From JAGLOK01 sp963676355 (lineage in GTDB: Bacteria; Bacillota; Clostridia; Christensenellales; UMGS416): 64,000 nt of DNA. The DNA is taken from NCBI GenBank assembly GCA_963676355.1, contig OY781093.1, forward strand, positions 2,604,001 to 2,668,000. Direction: 5' to 3'. Under the pieces are notes generated by a model. It was not told the origin of the DNA, searched no databases, and worked only from the letters and a program-made list of their open reading frames with translations. Shown here piece after piece: positions 44,222-52,956 of the stretch. The position numbers and the translations under genes were made by a program. How positions within the stretch are numbered: position 1 is the stretch's first letter; each line of letters opens with the position of its first letter.

Positions 44222-44591
44222 AACAAATGCACACTCTCAGATGATTGACATCACAAGTCAGGTGACTCAGGCTGTCCGCGAAAGCGGGATAAAAGATGGC
44301 CTTTGTACAGTCTTTGTTCCGCACACCACAGCCGCTGTCACCATAAATGAAAATGCAGATCCTGACGTAACGCGTGACATATTAGATAAGCTTAACAGAA
44401 TGCTGCCCCAAAGTGATGGCTACAGGCACTTTGAAGGCAATTCATCGTCTCACATCAAAGCTTCAATGTTTGGTTTCTCAGAAACCATTCTGGTTGAGAA
44501 CGGACGTCTTGTGCTCGGTACATGGCAGGGCATATATTTTTGCGAGTTTGACGGCCCAAGAACCAGAAAATTTTTAATTAGTATAAAGTAA
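44202..44591 (+). CDS. yjbQ: YjbQ (UPF0047) family protein
   Basis: A small conserved protein; some members show weak thiamine-phosphate synthase activity, but the true role is uncertain. Motifs: VPHTTAAVTINENADPDV (near residue 40), HIKASMFG (near 87) and GTWQGIYFCEFDGPR (near 105). I place the start at 44202 with AGGCAGGAAAA before it, giving 129 residues; the longer open frame from 44073 lies inside pgsA. A broken second copy of its 3' half lies at 46150-46323. Confidence 0.92.
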   Translation: MKSIQIKTNAHSQMIDITSQVTQAVRESGIKDGLCTVFVPHTTAAVTINENADPDVTRDILDKLNRMLPQSDGYRHFEGNSSSHIKASMFGFSETILVENGRLVLGTWQGIYFCEFDGPRTRKFLISIK

Positions 44592-44614
44592 ATCTCTTTA
44601 TTTATCGATATTAT

Positions 44615-44644
44615 TTAACACCCGTTGAATAAAAATGATATACT
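44615..44644 (+). promoter_or_regulatory. Promoter of the first diguanylate cyclase gene
   Basis: TTAACA (44615-44620), 18 bases, TATACT (44639-44644), about 40 bases before the ATG. Confidence 0.5.
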
Positions 44645-44684
44645 GGTAGAAATATCTTTATGGTAAAGTTTCAGGAGATTTCAA

Positions 44685-46100
44685 ATGAATAAAAATAGAA
44701 ATAGATTAATATTCATTCTTGTAGCATCAATTTTTGTCATATTTGCTGCTTTTTCAACATTCGGCTATCAAGATTACGCACTTTTAATAGAGGGCTTATC
44801 TATAGAAAATGCAGAGCTTTCTGCAGAAAATATACTAATTGGTTTAGAGCACGAGCTAACAAAACCTGTTTATGTAAGCAGATTAATTTCAAACACAATT
44901 GCCCTTAACGAACTAAGTTCTACAGATATATTATGCGAAGATATATCTGCATGTCTAAAAGATGTTCAAGATGAATATGGATATTCCACTGCCTTTTTTA
45001 TAAATACAAATACTAATAATCTATATAAAAGTGATGGCTTTAATTCAACTATTGATACTGCTTTATCTGAAAATGATTGGATAAATGAATTTATCAACAA
45101 TAACTCTGTTTATGAATTACACTTAGCCAGAAGACCTAATTTGGAAAAAGAAGTTATGCTTTATGTCAGCTATGCCGTTAAAGATGAAAATAGATTAATC
45201 GGCATTGCCGGCGTTGGAATATCATTAAATAATATACGTGAAATTTTGGCAGATTACAGTGAGGATTTTGAAGGAAGCGCTTATTTAGTGAATACAAATG
45301 GCACTATACAAATAAACTCAGGACCCCATCCTAGTACGCCAGTAAGTTATCAGTTTTTAAAAAATCAAGAAAAAGAAATATATAACGAATTTGAAGAAGA
45401 TAACATATTTATATCTGAAGTAGATGGAAATGATGTGATTTTTTCTTTCTACTACATTGAAGAAATTGATGTATATCTTGTAATGAATCAAGACTATGAT
45501 ATTTTAGACTTTTTGTTGGTATATCAGAAAATAAGAACTATAGTTGTATTTGTCATAGCGTTTTTACTTCTGGCTATCCTTATAATAAAGATAACTTCTC
45601 ACTTTCACAAAAAGAACATAAAGCTTGTAAACACTGATTATCTAACTGAAATATTCAATAGAAATGCATTTGATGAATCGCTCAAAGAAGCTGTGTCTTT
45701 TGTGAAAGAAAAGGATTCAGAAATTACTCTTGCTATTATTGATGTTGACGATTTCAAACGAATAAATGACGTTCATGGGCATATTGAAGGCGATAAGATA
45801 TTAAAAAGCACCGCTAATCATTTCAATACCTTTATTCGAGACAAAGACATTGTCGCGCGCTGGGGCGGTGATGAATTTGCTGTTATCTTTCGATGCGATT
45901 TGGAACACACCAAAAGAATTTTAAGCAGAATAAAAGAATCTGTACAAGAAAACAGCATACTGTCCAAATATGGGGTAACATTTAGCATAGGAATCACACA
46001 ATGCAATAAAGACGATGATATAAAATCTCTTTTAAAACGTGCTGACGAAGCGCTGTACAGCGCAAAAGATCAGGGGAAAGACAGAATATGTGAGATATAG
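44685..46100 (+). CDS. Membrane diguanylate cyclase with extracellular sensor domain
   Basis: Makes the second messenger c-di-GMP from GTP. A short cytoplasmic start and a TM helix (about 8-27) lead to an extracellular segment of about 250 residues resembling a Cache-type sensor. A second TM helix lies near 285-305 and the GGDEF domain in the last 160 residues. The catalytic motif is intact (RWGGDEFAVIF, near residue 393), and RDKD five residues before it is a typical product-inhibition I-site. The extracellular ligand is unknown. It is a paralogue of the gene at 46489 (both begin MNKN-x-NRLIF). Confidence 0.93.
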   Translation: MNKNRNRLIFILVASIFVIFAAFSTFGYQDYALLIEGLSIENAELSAENILIGLEHELTKPVYVSRLISNTIALNELSSTDILCEDISACLKDVQDEYGYSTAFFINTNTNNLYKSDGFNSTIDTALSENDWINEFINNNSVYELHLARRPNLEKEVMLYVSYAVKDENRLIGIAGVGISLNNIREILADYSEDFEGSAYLVNTNGTIQINSGPHPSTPVSYQFLKNQEKEIYNEFEEDNIFISEVDGNDVIFSFYYIEEIDVYLVMNQDYDILDFLLVYQKIRTIVVFVIAFLLLAILIIKITSHFHKKNIKLVNTDYLTEIFNRNAFDESLKEAVSFVKEKDSEITLAIIDVDDFKRINDVHGHIEGDKILKSTANHFNTFIRDKDIVARWGGDEFAVIFRCDLEHTKRILSRIKESVQENSILSKYGVTFSIGITQCNKDDDIKSLLKRADEALYSAKDQGKDRICEI

Positions 46101-46149
46101 TTTATAGCTTTATTATAAGCTCTTGAAACTTATTTTAACTGTTAACTAA

Positions 46150-46323
46150 TTCATCCATTTTCCACTCGCTGCCTTATCATCAAACATTAAATCTTCAATG
46201 CTTGTTTTTTAAGAAACGGATTGCATTGAAAACAAACGTCTTTTGCTTAATACATGGCAATGCATTTATTTTTGTGAATTTGGAAAGCCAAGGACTCATA
46301 GCTTCATAGTAAGAGCAAAATAA
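46150..46323 (+). pseudogene. Remnant of a second yjbQ copy
   Basis: This stretch lies in the otherwise gene-free 46101-46488. Read in the frame ending at TAA 46321-46323, it gives HFPLAALSSNIKSSMLVF, then a stop (46210-46212), then ETDCIENKRLLLNTWQCIYF and CEFGKPRTHSFIVRAK. The intact gene gives HFEGNSSSHIKASMFGFSET and GTWQGIYFCEFDGPRTRKF in the same order. About 21 of the last 36 positions are identical. The first half of the gene is missing, and at least one in-frame stop interrupts the rest. Confidence 0.85.
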
Positions 46324-46368
46324 TGTTATCAAATATAAACCTTAGACAATGCTATATTTTTGACTTTA

Positions 46369-46397
46369 TTGCTATGACTATAAATCCAATATATAAT
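46369..46397 (+). promoter_or_regulatory. Promoter of the second diguanylate cyclase gene
   Basis: TTGCTA (46369-46374), 17 bases, TATAAT (46392-46397). Confidence 0.65.
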
Positions 46398-46411
46398 ATA
46401 CGGATATGAAA

Positions 46412-46441
46412 GGATTCTATCTTATTATAAAATTAGAATCC
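46412..46441 (+). other. 5' leader stem-loop of the second diguanylate cyclase mRNA
   Basis: GGATTCTA and TAGAATCC form an 8-bp stem with a 14-base AT-rich loop near the predicted 5' end of the transcript. No T run follows, so it is more likely a stabilising stem than a terminator. No c-di-GMP riboswitch motif is seen. Confidence 0.4.
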
Positions 46442-46488
46442 CTATTCTTCCACACTAGTGACACTATAAAACAAAAGGACACAACATA

Positions 46489-47919
46489 ATGAACAAAAAT
46501 AAAAACCGGCTCATTTTTTTACTGATTGTATTAATTTTTATCAGTTTTTCATTTCTTGCCGCATTAGGGTACAAGGACTATTCCAACGTTATCAGAGAAG
46601 ATATCTCCAACATTACAAAGCTTGTATCCACCAATATTTACTCAGAGCTTCAGATTGAGCTTTTAAAGCCGATTTTTGTGTCTCTTACCATGGCAAATGA
46701 CAACTTCGTAAAAAACTGGGTAATTCGGGACCATGAGTCCGATATATACCCTATCACCTATTATCTTCAAGGCATAAAAGATAAGTACGGATATGATTCA
46801 ACTTTTTTTGTTTCAAACATTACCAATAATTATTATCACTATGATGGAATCCTCAAGCAGATAAGCCCAGACGACAATCATGATCAATGGTTTTATGATT
46901 TTTTGGCGCTGGATAAGGAATATGCGCTGGATATTGACACCGATCAGGCTGCCGGCGATGACCTGACTCTTTTTGTGAACTGCCGATTAAAGGACGGCGA
47001 CAATATTCTGGGGGTAACAGGCGCGGGTGTCAAGATGAGCAAGATACAAGATACTATAAAAGCTTATCAAAAAGAATATGACGTTGAAATATTCCTAATG
47101 ACTCCTGACGGCACCATACAAATACACGCAGACGAAAATGTGATAGAAAAGAAAAATGCATTTGAAGACGAAGCTTTGCGTAATATCCGCTACAATATAT
47201 TGAACTCAAAAGATGAACTTAAAATATTTGAGCCGACTGCCGAAGGCAACAGCCATTACATAGTGTCCTATTATGTCGAAGAGCTTGACTGGTACTTAAT
47301 CGTGCACAAGAACTCCGAAATTCTAAATAAATTGCTTTTCACACAGAAAGTAAAGCAAATTATTATATTTGTAATAATGTTTTTGTCAGCAGCATTAATT
47401 ATAATTTATGCAACAGCCCATTATCATAAGAAAAATACTAAACTGGCTAAAACAGACCACCTGACCGAAATAGACAATAGAAGCGCATTTGACGAATCGC
47501 TCAACATCAGCATAGCCCGTGCCAACAACTTTGACCAAGACTTTACGCTTGCTGTAATTGATATAGATAATTTTAAGGTAATAAACGATATACACGGGCA
47601 TGTACATGGCGACCTAATATTAAAGCATGTAGCCGAACATCTCAAATCGTTCATCCGTTCCAATGACATCATTGCGCGTTGGGGCGGCGACGAATTCACG
47701 ATAATATTCAACTGCGACAATGAATCCGCAAAAAAGATACTTCAGCGGGTTATAAAGCTACGCACCAGGGACAATATGCTCACACAATATAGCGTGACAT
47801 TTTCCATCGGAATAAGCCAGTACCGCAAAAAAGAAAATGCAAAAGCTCTACTTGACCGAGCCGACAAAGCACTGTATATGGCCAAAAAAGAAGGTAAAAA
47901 CAGAATTTGCAGTATATAA
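46489..47919 (+). CDS. Membrane diguanylate cyclase, paralogue of the preceding one
   Basis: Same plan as the gene at 44685: TM helix near 8-27, an extracellular sensor of about 250 residues, a second TM helix near 287-307 and a C-terminal GGDEF domain. The active motif RWGGDEFTIIF (near residue 398) and the I-site RSND are intact. The GGDEF parts are closely alike while the sensors differ more, which fits duplication followed by change of input signal. It has its own promoter, and a terminator follows at 47941. Confidence 0.93.
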   Translation: MNKNKNRLIFLLIVLIFISFSFLAALGYKDYSNVIREDISNITKLVSTNIYSELQIELLKPIFVSLTMANDNFVKNWVIRDHESDIYPITYYLQGIKDKYGYDSTFFVSNITNNYYHYDGILKQISPDDNHDQWFYDFLALDKEYALDIDTDQAAGDDLTLFVNCRLKDGDNILGVTGAGVKMSKIQDTIKAYQKEYDVEIFLMTPDGTIQIHADENVIEKKNAFEDEALRNIRYNILNSKDELKIFEPTAEGNSHYIVSYYVEELDWYLIVHKNSEILNKLLFTQKVKQIIIFVIMFLSAALIIIYATAHYHKKNTKLAKTDHLTEIDNRSAFDESLNISIARANNFDQDFTLAVIDIDNFKVINDIHGHVHGDLILKHVAEHLKSFIRSNDIIARWGGDEFTIIFNCDNESAKKILQRVIKLRTRDNMLTQYSVTFSIGISQYRKKENAKALLDRADKALYMAKKEGKNRICSI

Positions 47920-47940
47920 AAGTTAACATATAAAAATTTA

Positions 47941-47978
47941 AAAGGTCTGTTCCAAAATTGTTTAGAACAGACCTTTTT
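47941..47978 (+). terminator. Bidirectional terminator between convergent genes
   Basis: AAAGGTCTGTTC and GAACAGACCTTT form a perfect 12-bp stem with a 12-base loop. T runs flank it on both strands, so it serves the cyclase gene and the kinase gene at 47985. Confidence 0.88.
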
Positions 47979-47984
47979 ATAAAT

Positions 47985-48947
47985 TTACAGCGAATTTATT
48001 AACTCTCTGAGCTTTTGTCTTCTCTCAATAAGAAGATTAATTTTCCACTCTTCATTTATTTCAAAATCTCTGAACGGACATTCCACAATCATGCACGAAG
48101 CCATATAGTATCCATAAAGAGTAGTTCTGATATTGTAAAATTTCTTATCGCTTTCATCGGGCATATATCCTTTTAAAAAGTGTTCATCCTCTCCCGAATA
48201 GAAGTAAACTTCCATGAGGTTATCGCCCCAAAGCGCACGCTCAAAATCTATAATCCCAGTAATTTCTCCGTTATTTACAAACACATTGCCATCCCACAAA
48301 TCCCAATGGACAAGCTTTGGCTTCGATACAACCGCAAGCACTTCCTTAAGCCCTAAAACCATGTCCATTATGCTTTCATAAGGCTCCTTGAGATCGGTTT
48401 TAAACCTTTCGGCATCTTCAAGCAGCATTTTAACCATTGAAGTGAAGCATTCATGCCAGCTGTCAAATTTCTTTTGTTCGGGCGAATATACGCCGAAACG
48501 CTCACCTGCAATCTGACTCATTTGCCTGTTATACTGTCCGAGCACATTTTCCACATGTGCCTTTTGCTCAGTTTCCATATCACCTTTAACTAGGTTATAA
48601 GGCCTGCCCTCCAGCATCTCCATAATAAAATATTCCTGATCGATTATTCTTTTGCTTCTGTCATACTTATATATTTTCGGAACCGGTACATTTGTTTTTT
48701 CTGCTACTAGTTTCATGACTTCCACTTCCGAATTCATGATATCTTTTTCATAGCCCATCACCAAAACATCCTTAGGCGGAGCTATTTTAATCACAGCCTT
48801 TATCCCCTTCCGTGTCTCAATCTTATAGGCGGAGTTAAACCAGCCATCGGTTAACTCTTTATAATCTGCCAAGTCCTCACAAAAAGCATTTTGTGAAATC
48901 TCATTAAGTTTATTAAAATCCAGATAAGTTTTTGTTTTGCTCTGCAT
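47985..48947 (-). CDS. APH-family kinase (aminoglycoside phosphotransferase-like)
   Basis: A 320-residue kinase-fold protein. The catalytic loop LVHWDLWDGNVFV (near residue 210) and metal motif GIIDFERALWGD are intact, and the N-lobe Lys in IKTRKGIKAVIKIA-like context is present. This subfamily is often annotated as fructosamine- or aminoglycoside-type kinase; the substrate is unknown. It is not closely like the kinase at 37887. It has its own consensus promoter. Confidence 0.87.
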   Translation of the reverse strand: MQSKTKTYLDFNKLNEISQNAFCEDLADYKELTDGWFNSAYKIETRKGIKAVIKIAPPKDVLVMGYEKDIMNSEVEVMKLVAEKTNVPVPKIYKYDRSKRIIDQEYFIMEMLEGRPYNLVKGDMETEQKAHVENVLGQYNRQMSQIAGERFGVYSPEQKKFDSWHECFTSMVKMLLEDAERFKTDLKEPYESIMDMVLGLKEVLAVVSKPKLVHWDLWDGNVFVNNGEITGIIDFERALWGDNLMEVYFYSGEDEHFLKGYMPDESDKKFYNIRTTLYGYYMASCMIVECPFRDFEINEEWKINLLIERRQKLRELINSL

Positions 48948-48976
48948 AAATTTCTCCCAAAAATAAATATAACTGG

Positions 48977-49005
48977 ATTATAGAATAATATATTTTGTCG
49001 GTCAA
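48977..49005 (-). promoter_or_regulatory. Promoter of the APH-family kinase gene
   Basis: On the minus strand TTGACC (49000-49005), 17 bases, TATAAT (48977-48982). Confidence 0.75.
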
Positions 49006-49045
49006 TGGAATTTTATTAGTTATGCAATGTTTTTATCCATAATCA

Positions 49046-49073
49046 TTGACAACATTTTAACTCATGATATAAT
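49046..49073 (+). promoter_or_regulatory. Promoter of the valine T-box operon
   Basis: TTGACA (49046-49051), 16 bases, TATAAT (49068-49073). Transcription would start about 10 bases before the T-box stem I. Confidence 0.8.
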
Positions 49074-49082
49074 CTTTATAAC

Positions 49083-49308
49083 TAAATAGTGGCTGTGACA
49101 GGAAGTAGTAAGCGCATTAGTGGCCAAGAGAGCCTATCGGCAGGTGTAAGATAGGAGCATGAAATCGCTGAAGTCGTCCTTAAGCTTTGTGGCTGAAACT
49201 AAGTAAGCCCAACGTAGGATTGCGTTAAATCTCAGAGATAAGGTTAATAAAATAATCTTAATTAAGGTGGTACCGCGAGACACTTCGCCCTTTGGTGAGG
49301 TGTTTTTT
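49083..49308 (+). promoter_or_regulatory. T-box riboswitch, valine-specific
   Basis: A tRNA-sensing leader that permits transcription when tRNA is uncharged. Stem I has the conserved GAGAGCC and GGTGTAAG elements. The specifier region CTGAAGTCG places the codon GTC (Val) at 49173-49175. The T-box sequence AAGGTGGTACCGCG is at 49264-49277 and pairs with the tRNA acceptor end. The competing terminator (stem ACACTTCGCC/GGTGAGGTGT, 49280-49303, then T run) follows. The tRNA-Val at 55016 has the matching anticodon GAC, and valS is the third gene downstream. Confidence 0.95.
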
Positions 49309-49329
49309 ATTATTTTTAAAGGACTATTA

Positions 49330-50121
49330 ATGAAACTAGGAATGAACCGATGGTTCGGATATGATATTTCTGCAAAGAAATCATTTGAACTGATAAAGCA
49401 AGCAGGCTTTGACAATGTAATACTATGGTGGGGCGATGAGTTTGACCACGAGGTAGGAAGCAAAGAATTATTGCCCGACATGGCAAAAGAAGTTGACCTG
49501 CACATAGAAAATGTGCACATGACATTTCAAAAGGTCAACGCTCTGTGGGAAGACACAAATGATACTGAAATCGCACTAAATGACCATATAAACTGTATTG
49601 AGTCATGTAGGATGCATGGTATACCAACAGCAGTTATACATCTTTCAAAAGGAATGACACCACCTCCTTTAAGCAGTTTTGGGCTGGATAATATTAAAAG
49701 GATAGTGGATTGTGCAGAGAAAAATAATGTTAATGTTGCAATTGAGAATATAGAAAGAACCGACTATACAGAATATATCTTAGAAAACATCACATCCGAA
49801 AGACTTAAGCTATGCTATGACAGTGGACATGATAAATGCTATATGAAGTCAGGTTTTCTGGAAAAACATGCCGACAAAATAGTTGCTTTGCATTTGCACG
49901 ACAATGACGGAACGAGCGACCAGCATATGATACCAGGAGACAGTGATATTGACTGGCGCTACATAGCTAATGCATTAAAAGACGCAAACTATAAAGGGGC
50001 AATTACGCTGGAATGCACAAACAAAGGTTTTGATATATACAACTGCCTTAAACCTGAAAAATACTTAGAGAAAGCTTATAAGAGTGCAATAAATATTGCT
50101 AAAATGATTGAGGAAGCATAA
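49330..50121 (+). CDS. Sugar phosphate isomerase/epimerase-like TIM barrel protein
   Basis: A 263-residue protein of the xylose-isomerase-like TIM barrel family (AP endonuclease family 2 fold). Probable metal ligands are the Glu of VAIENIE, Asp and His of CYDSGHDK, His of LHLHDND, the block MIPGDSDIDW and the Glu of ITLECTNKG. The substrate is unknown. The ATG at 49330 has AAAGGA upstream; the open frame runs back into the T-box and is not coding there. It is the first gene behind a valine T-box, an unusual position for this family. The stop overlaps the next ATG (TAATG). Confidence 0.85.
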   Translation: MKLGMNRWFGYDISAKKSFELIKQAGFDNVILWWGDEFDHEVGSKELLPDMAKEVDLHIENVHMTFQKVNALWEDTNDTEIALNDHINCIESCRMHGIPTAVIHLSKGMTPPPLSSFGLDNIKRIVDCAEKNNVNVAIENIERTDYTEYILENITSERLKLCYDSGHDKCYMKSGFLEKHADKIVALHLHDNDGTSDQHMIPGDSDIDWRYIANALKDANYKGAITLECTNKGFDIYNCLKPEKYLEKAYKSAINIAKMIEEA

Positions 50122-50315
50122 TGAATATAAACTTTAACTTTAATATCTACGCAGTTATAGTGCTAATCCTTTCTGCGGTGGTAGGCTTTGGTGGTGGCTT
50201 TATAGCAAGCAAAATAACAACTGACGAAAATAAAACAATGAAAATAAAAATTGCATTAAAAGCTGGCGCAATGCTTGGACTTATTGCAGCATTGCTTATA
50301 AGCACTTACTTATAA
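50121..50315 (+). CDS. Small membrane protein of unknown function
   Basis: A 64-residue protein with two predicted TM helices (about 10-30 and 45-63) and a short charged loop (KITTDENKTMKIK). It overlaps the preceding stop by the TAATG arrangement and precedes valS by 10 bases, so it is translated as part of the operon. I do not recognise a family. Confidence 0.7.
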   Translation: MNINFNFNIYAVIVLILSAVVGFGGGFIASKITTDENKTMKIKIALKAGAMLGLIAALLISTYL

Positions 50316-50325
50316 GGAGAATAAA

Positions 50326-52956
50326 ATGGAACTAAAAATGGACAAAATTTACGATCCGAAATCAAACGAGGACAGAATCTATAAAAGCTGGGTGGATGAA
50401 GACTTGTTCCACGAAGAGCCGGATGATTCCCGCGAGCCTTTTTGCATAGTAATGCCTCCTCCAAATATAACAGGAAAGCTTCACATGGGACATGGCTTGG
50501 ATAATACTATGCAAGATGCCATCACCCGCTATAAACGCATGATGGGCTTTTGCACACTGTGGCTTCCCGGCACAGACCATGCAAGCATTGCAACCGAAGT
50601 CAAAATCGTGGACGCGATGGCTGAGGAAGGTCTCACAAAGGAAGACCTCGGTCGTGAAAAGTTCCTTGAGAGAGCATGGCAGTGGCGCGAGGATTACGGA
50701 CGCACAATCGTAGGTCAGCTTAAAAAACTTGGTTCTTCCTGCGACTGGTCCAGAGAGCGCTTCACTATGGATGAAGGCTTGAGTGATGCAGTGACTGAAG
50801 TGTTTAACCGCCTTTACGAAAAAGGATTAATATACCGTGGCTCACGCATGATAAACTGGTGTCCGGACTGCATGACAGCACTGTCTGATGCAGAAGTTGA
50901 ATATGAAGAAAAAGCTTCACACCTTTGGCACATAAAATATCCCCTGTCTGACGGAAGTGGCGAAGTTATTGTTGCAACCACACGTCCTGAGACAATGTTG
51001 GGCGACACAGCTGTTGCAGTAAACCCTGATGACGAGCGCTATGCTGACATGTTGGGCAAAACAATTACACTGCCCATCATGAATCGTGAGATACCCATTA
51101 TCGCAGACAGCTATGTTGACATGGAGTTTGGAACAGGCGCAGTGAAGATTACACCGGCGCACGATCCCAACGACTATGATATGGGCAAACGCCACGGACT
51201 CGATTTTATTAACATCATGAATGAGGACGGCACGCTCAACGAGAATGCAGGAAAGTATAATGGCATTGACGGACTTGAAGCCCGAGGCCAGATTGTCGAG
51301 GAGCTTAAAGAGATTGGTGCGCTGCATGAAATAGAAGACCACAACCACAATGTAGGGCTTTGCTACCGTTGTGACCATGTTGTTGAACCCCTTATCTCAA
51401 AACAATGGTTTGTTAAAATGGATGACCTTGCAAAACCCGCTATTGATGTAGTTGAAAGCGGAGAGTTGCAGTTTGTTCCCGAAAGATTTTCTAAGATATA
51501 CTTCAACTGGATGTATAATATCCGCGATTGGTGCATTTCCCGTCAGCTTTGGTGGGGACACCGCATACCCGCTTGGTATTGTGACAGCTGTGGGCACATG
51601 ATGGTTGCACGCGAAGAGCCTGATGTTTGCGAAAAATGCGGTTCATCGAATTTAAGTCAGGATGAAGATGTGCTGGACACATGGTTTTCATCTGCTCTAT
51701 GGCCTTTTTCAACGCTTGGTTGGCCGGAAAAAACGCCTGAGCTTGAATACTTCTACCCTACTGACGTTTTAGTGACAAGCTACGATATCATCTTCTTCTG
51801 GGTTGCACGAATGATTTTCTCAGGACTTGATCAGATGGGTGAAAAACCTTTTTCACACGTGCTAATACACGGACTTGTCCGCGATGAGCAAGGCCGCAAG
51901 ATGAGTAAATCCCTCGGCAATGGCATTGATCCATTGGACATTATAGAGCGCTTTGGCGCAGATGCTCTGCGATTCTCGCTTGTAATAGGTACTTCACCAG
52001 GAAACGACATGCGTTTTTCAGACGATAAAGCCGAAAGCTCCAGAAACTTTGCAAACAAAGTGTGGAACGCCTCTCGCTTTGTTATCTCAAATCTTGGCGA
52101 TGAAGTGCCAATGGATTTAAAGGATGTAAAGCTTAACCTTGCTGATGAATGGATTCTCACAAAGCTTAACCTCGTTACTCAGGATGTTATCCGCCACATG
52201 GATGCTTATGACTTGGGACTCGCATTAACAAAAGTGCACGATTTCATAAGAAGTGAATTCTGCGACTGGTATATTGAATTTGCAAAACAGCCGATGTATA
52301 ACGGAACAGACGAAGAAAAAGCCTCCACAAGAGCAGTGCTCGCACACGTGCTCCAGTCGTCGCTTAAGCTATTGCACCCGTTTATGCCGTTTGTCACAGA
52401 AGCAATCTGGGAGCACATCCCAGGAGGTGAAGGCTATTTGATGATGAAAAGCTTCCCAACATATAACGAAAGCTATGTTTTTGAAAAAAGCAGTGCAAAC
52501 GTTGAAAATGTTATGGAGATTATCCACTCCATCCGAAATATCAGAGCCGAAATGAATGTGCAGACAGGTAAAAAGACTTCAGTTATTTTGCTTGCTTCAG
52601 AAGGCACAGACTATCTTGAAAGCTGCACAGGATACATTAAATCCCTTGCAAGCGCTGATAAAATTGAATTTATTACTCAGGCTATATCTTCTGATGAAAA
52701 GATGGTTTCAGCCCAGTGCCTTGCCGCGCAGGTCTTCATACCTCTAGGTGATTTAGTGGACATGGAAAAAGAAAAAGCGCGTCTTGAAAAGGAAATTAAA
52801 AAGACCGAAGGAGAGATTGCACGCTCCAAAGGCAAGCTTTCAAACAAAGGGTTTACTGACAAAGCGCCTGAAGCTGTTGTAAACCGTGAACGTGATAATC
52901 TAGCAAACAATGAAAAGCTACTGCTTGATTTAAAAGAGAGGCTTAAAAGCATTTAA
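50326..52956 (+). CDS. valS: Valyl-tRNA synthetase
   Basis: Charges tRNA-Val. The class I signatures are PPPNITGKLHMGHGLDNT (HIGH) near residue 46 and GRKMSKSLGNG (KMSKS) near 525. The editing domain contains TTRPETMLGDTAVAVNP. A C-terminal coiled coil (MEKEKARLEKEIKKTEGEIA) is typical of ValRS. Length (876) is normal. A good AAGGAG site precedes the ATG. Control by the upstream T-box with a Val specifier supports the assignment. Confidence 0.98.
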   Translation: MELKMDKIYDPKSNEDRIYKSWVDEDLFHEEPDDSREPFCIVMPPPNITGKLHMGHGLDNTMQDAITRYKRMMGFCTLWLPGTDHASIATEVKIVDAMAEEGLTKEDLGREKFLERAWQWREDYGRTIVGQLKKLGSSCDWSRERFTMDEGLSDAVTEVFNRLYEKGLIYRGSRMINWCPDCMTALSDAEVEYEEKASHLWHIKYPLSDGSGEVIVATTRPETMLGDTAVAVNPDDERYADMLGKTITLPIMNREIPIIADSYVDMEFGTGAVKITPAHDPNDYDMGKRHGLDFINIMNEDGTLNENAGKYNGIDGLEARGQIVEELKEIGALHEIEDHNHNVGLCYRCDHVVEPLISKQWFVKMDDLAKPAIDVVESGELQFVPERFSKIYFNWMYNIRDWCISRQLWWGHRIPAWYCDSCGHMMVAREEPDVCEKCGSSNLSQDEDVLDTWFSSALWPFSTLGWPEKTPELEYFYPTDVLVTSYDIIFFWVARMIFSGLDQMGEKPFSHVLIHGLVRDEQGRKMSKSLGNGIDPLDIIERFGADALRFSLVIGTSPGNDMRFSDDKAESSRNFANKVWNASRFVISNLGDEVPMDLKDVKLNLADEWILTKLNLVTQDVIRHMDAYDLGLALTKVHDFIRSEFCDWYIEFAKQPMYNGTDEEKASTRAVLAHVLQSSLKLLHPFMPFVTEAIWEHIPGGEGYLMMKSFPTYNESYVFEKSSANVENVMEIIHSIRNIRAEMNVQTGKKTSVILLASEGTDYLESCTGYIKSLASADKIEFITQAISSDEKMVSAQCLAAQVFIPLGDLVDMEKEKARLEKEIKKTEGEIARSKGKLSNKGFTDKAPEAVVNRERDNLANNEKLLLDLKERLKSI

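Noticed and set aside
46324..46488. c-di-GMP riboswitch before the second cyclase gene
   Set aside because: The conserved core motifs of class I and II c-di-GMP riboswitches are absent; only a simple hairpin is seen.
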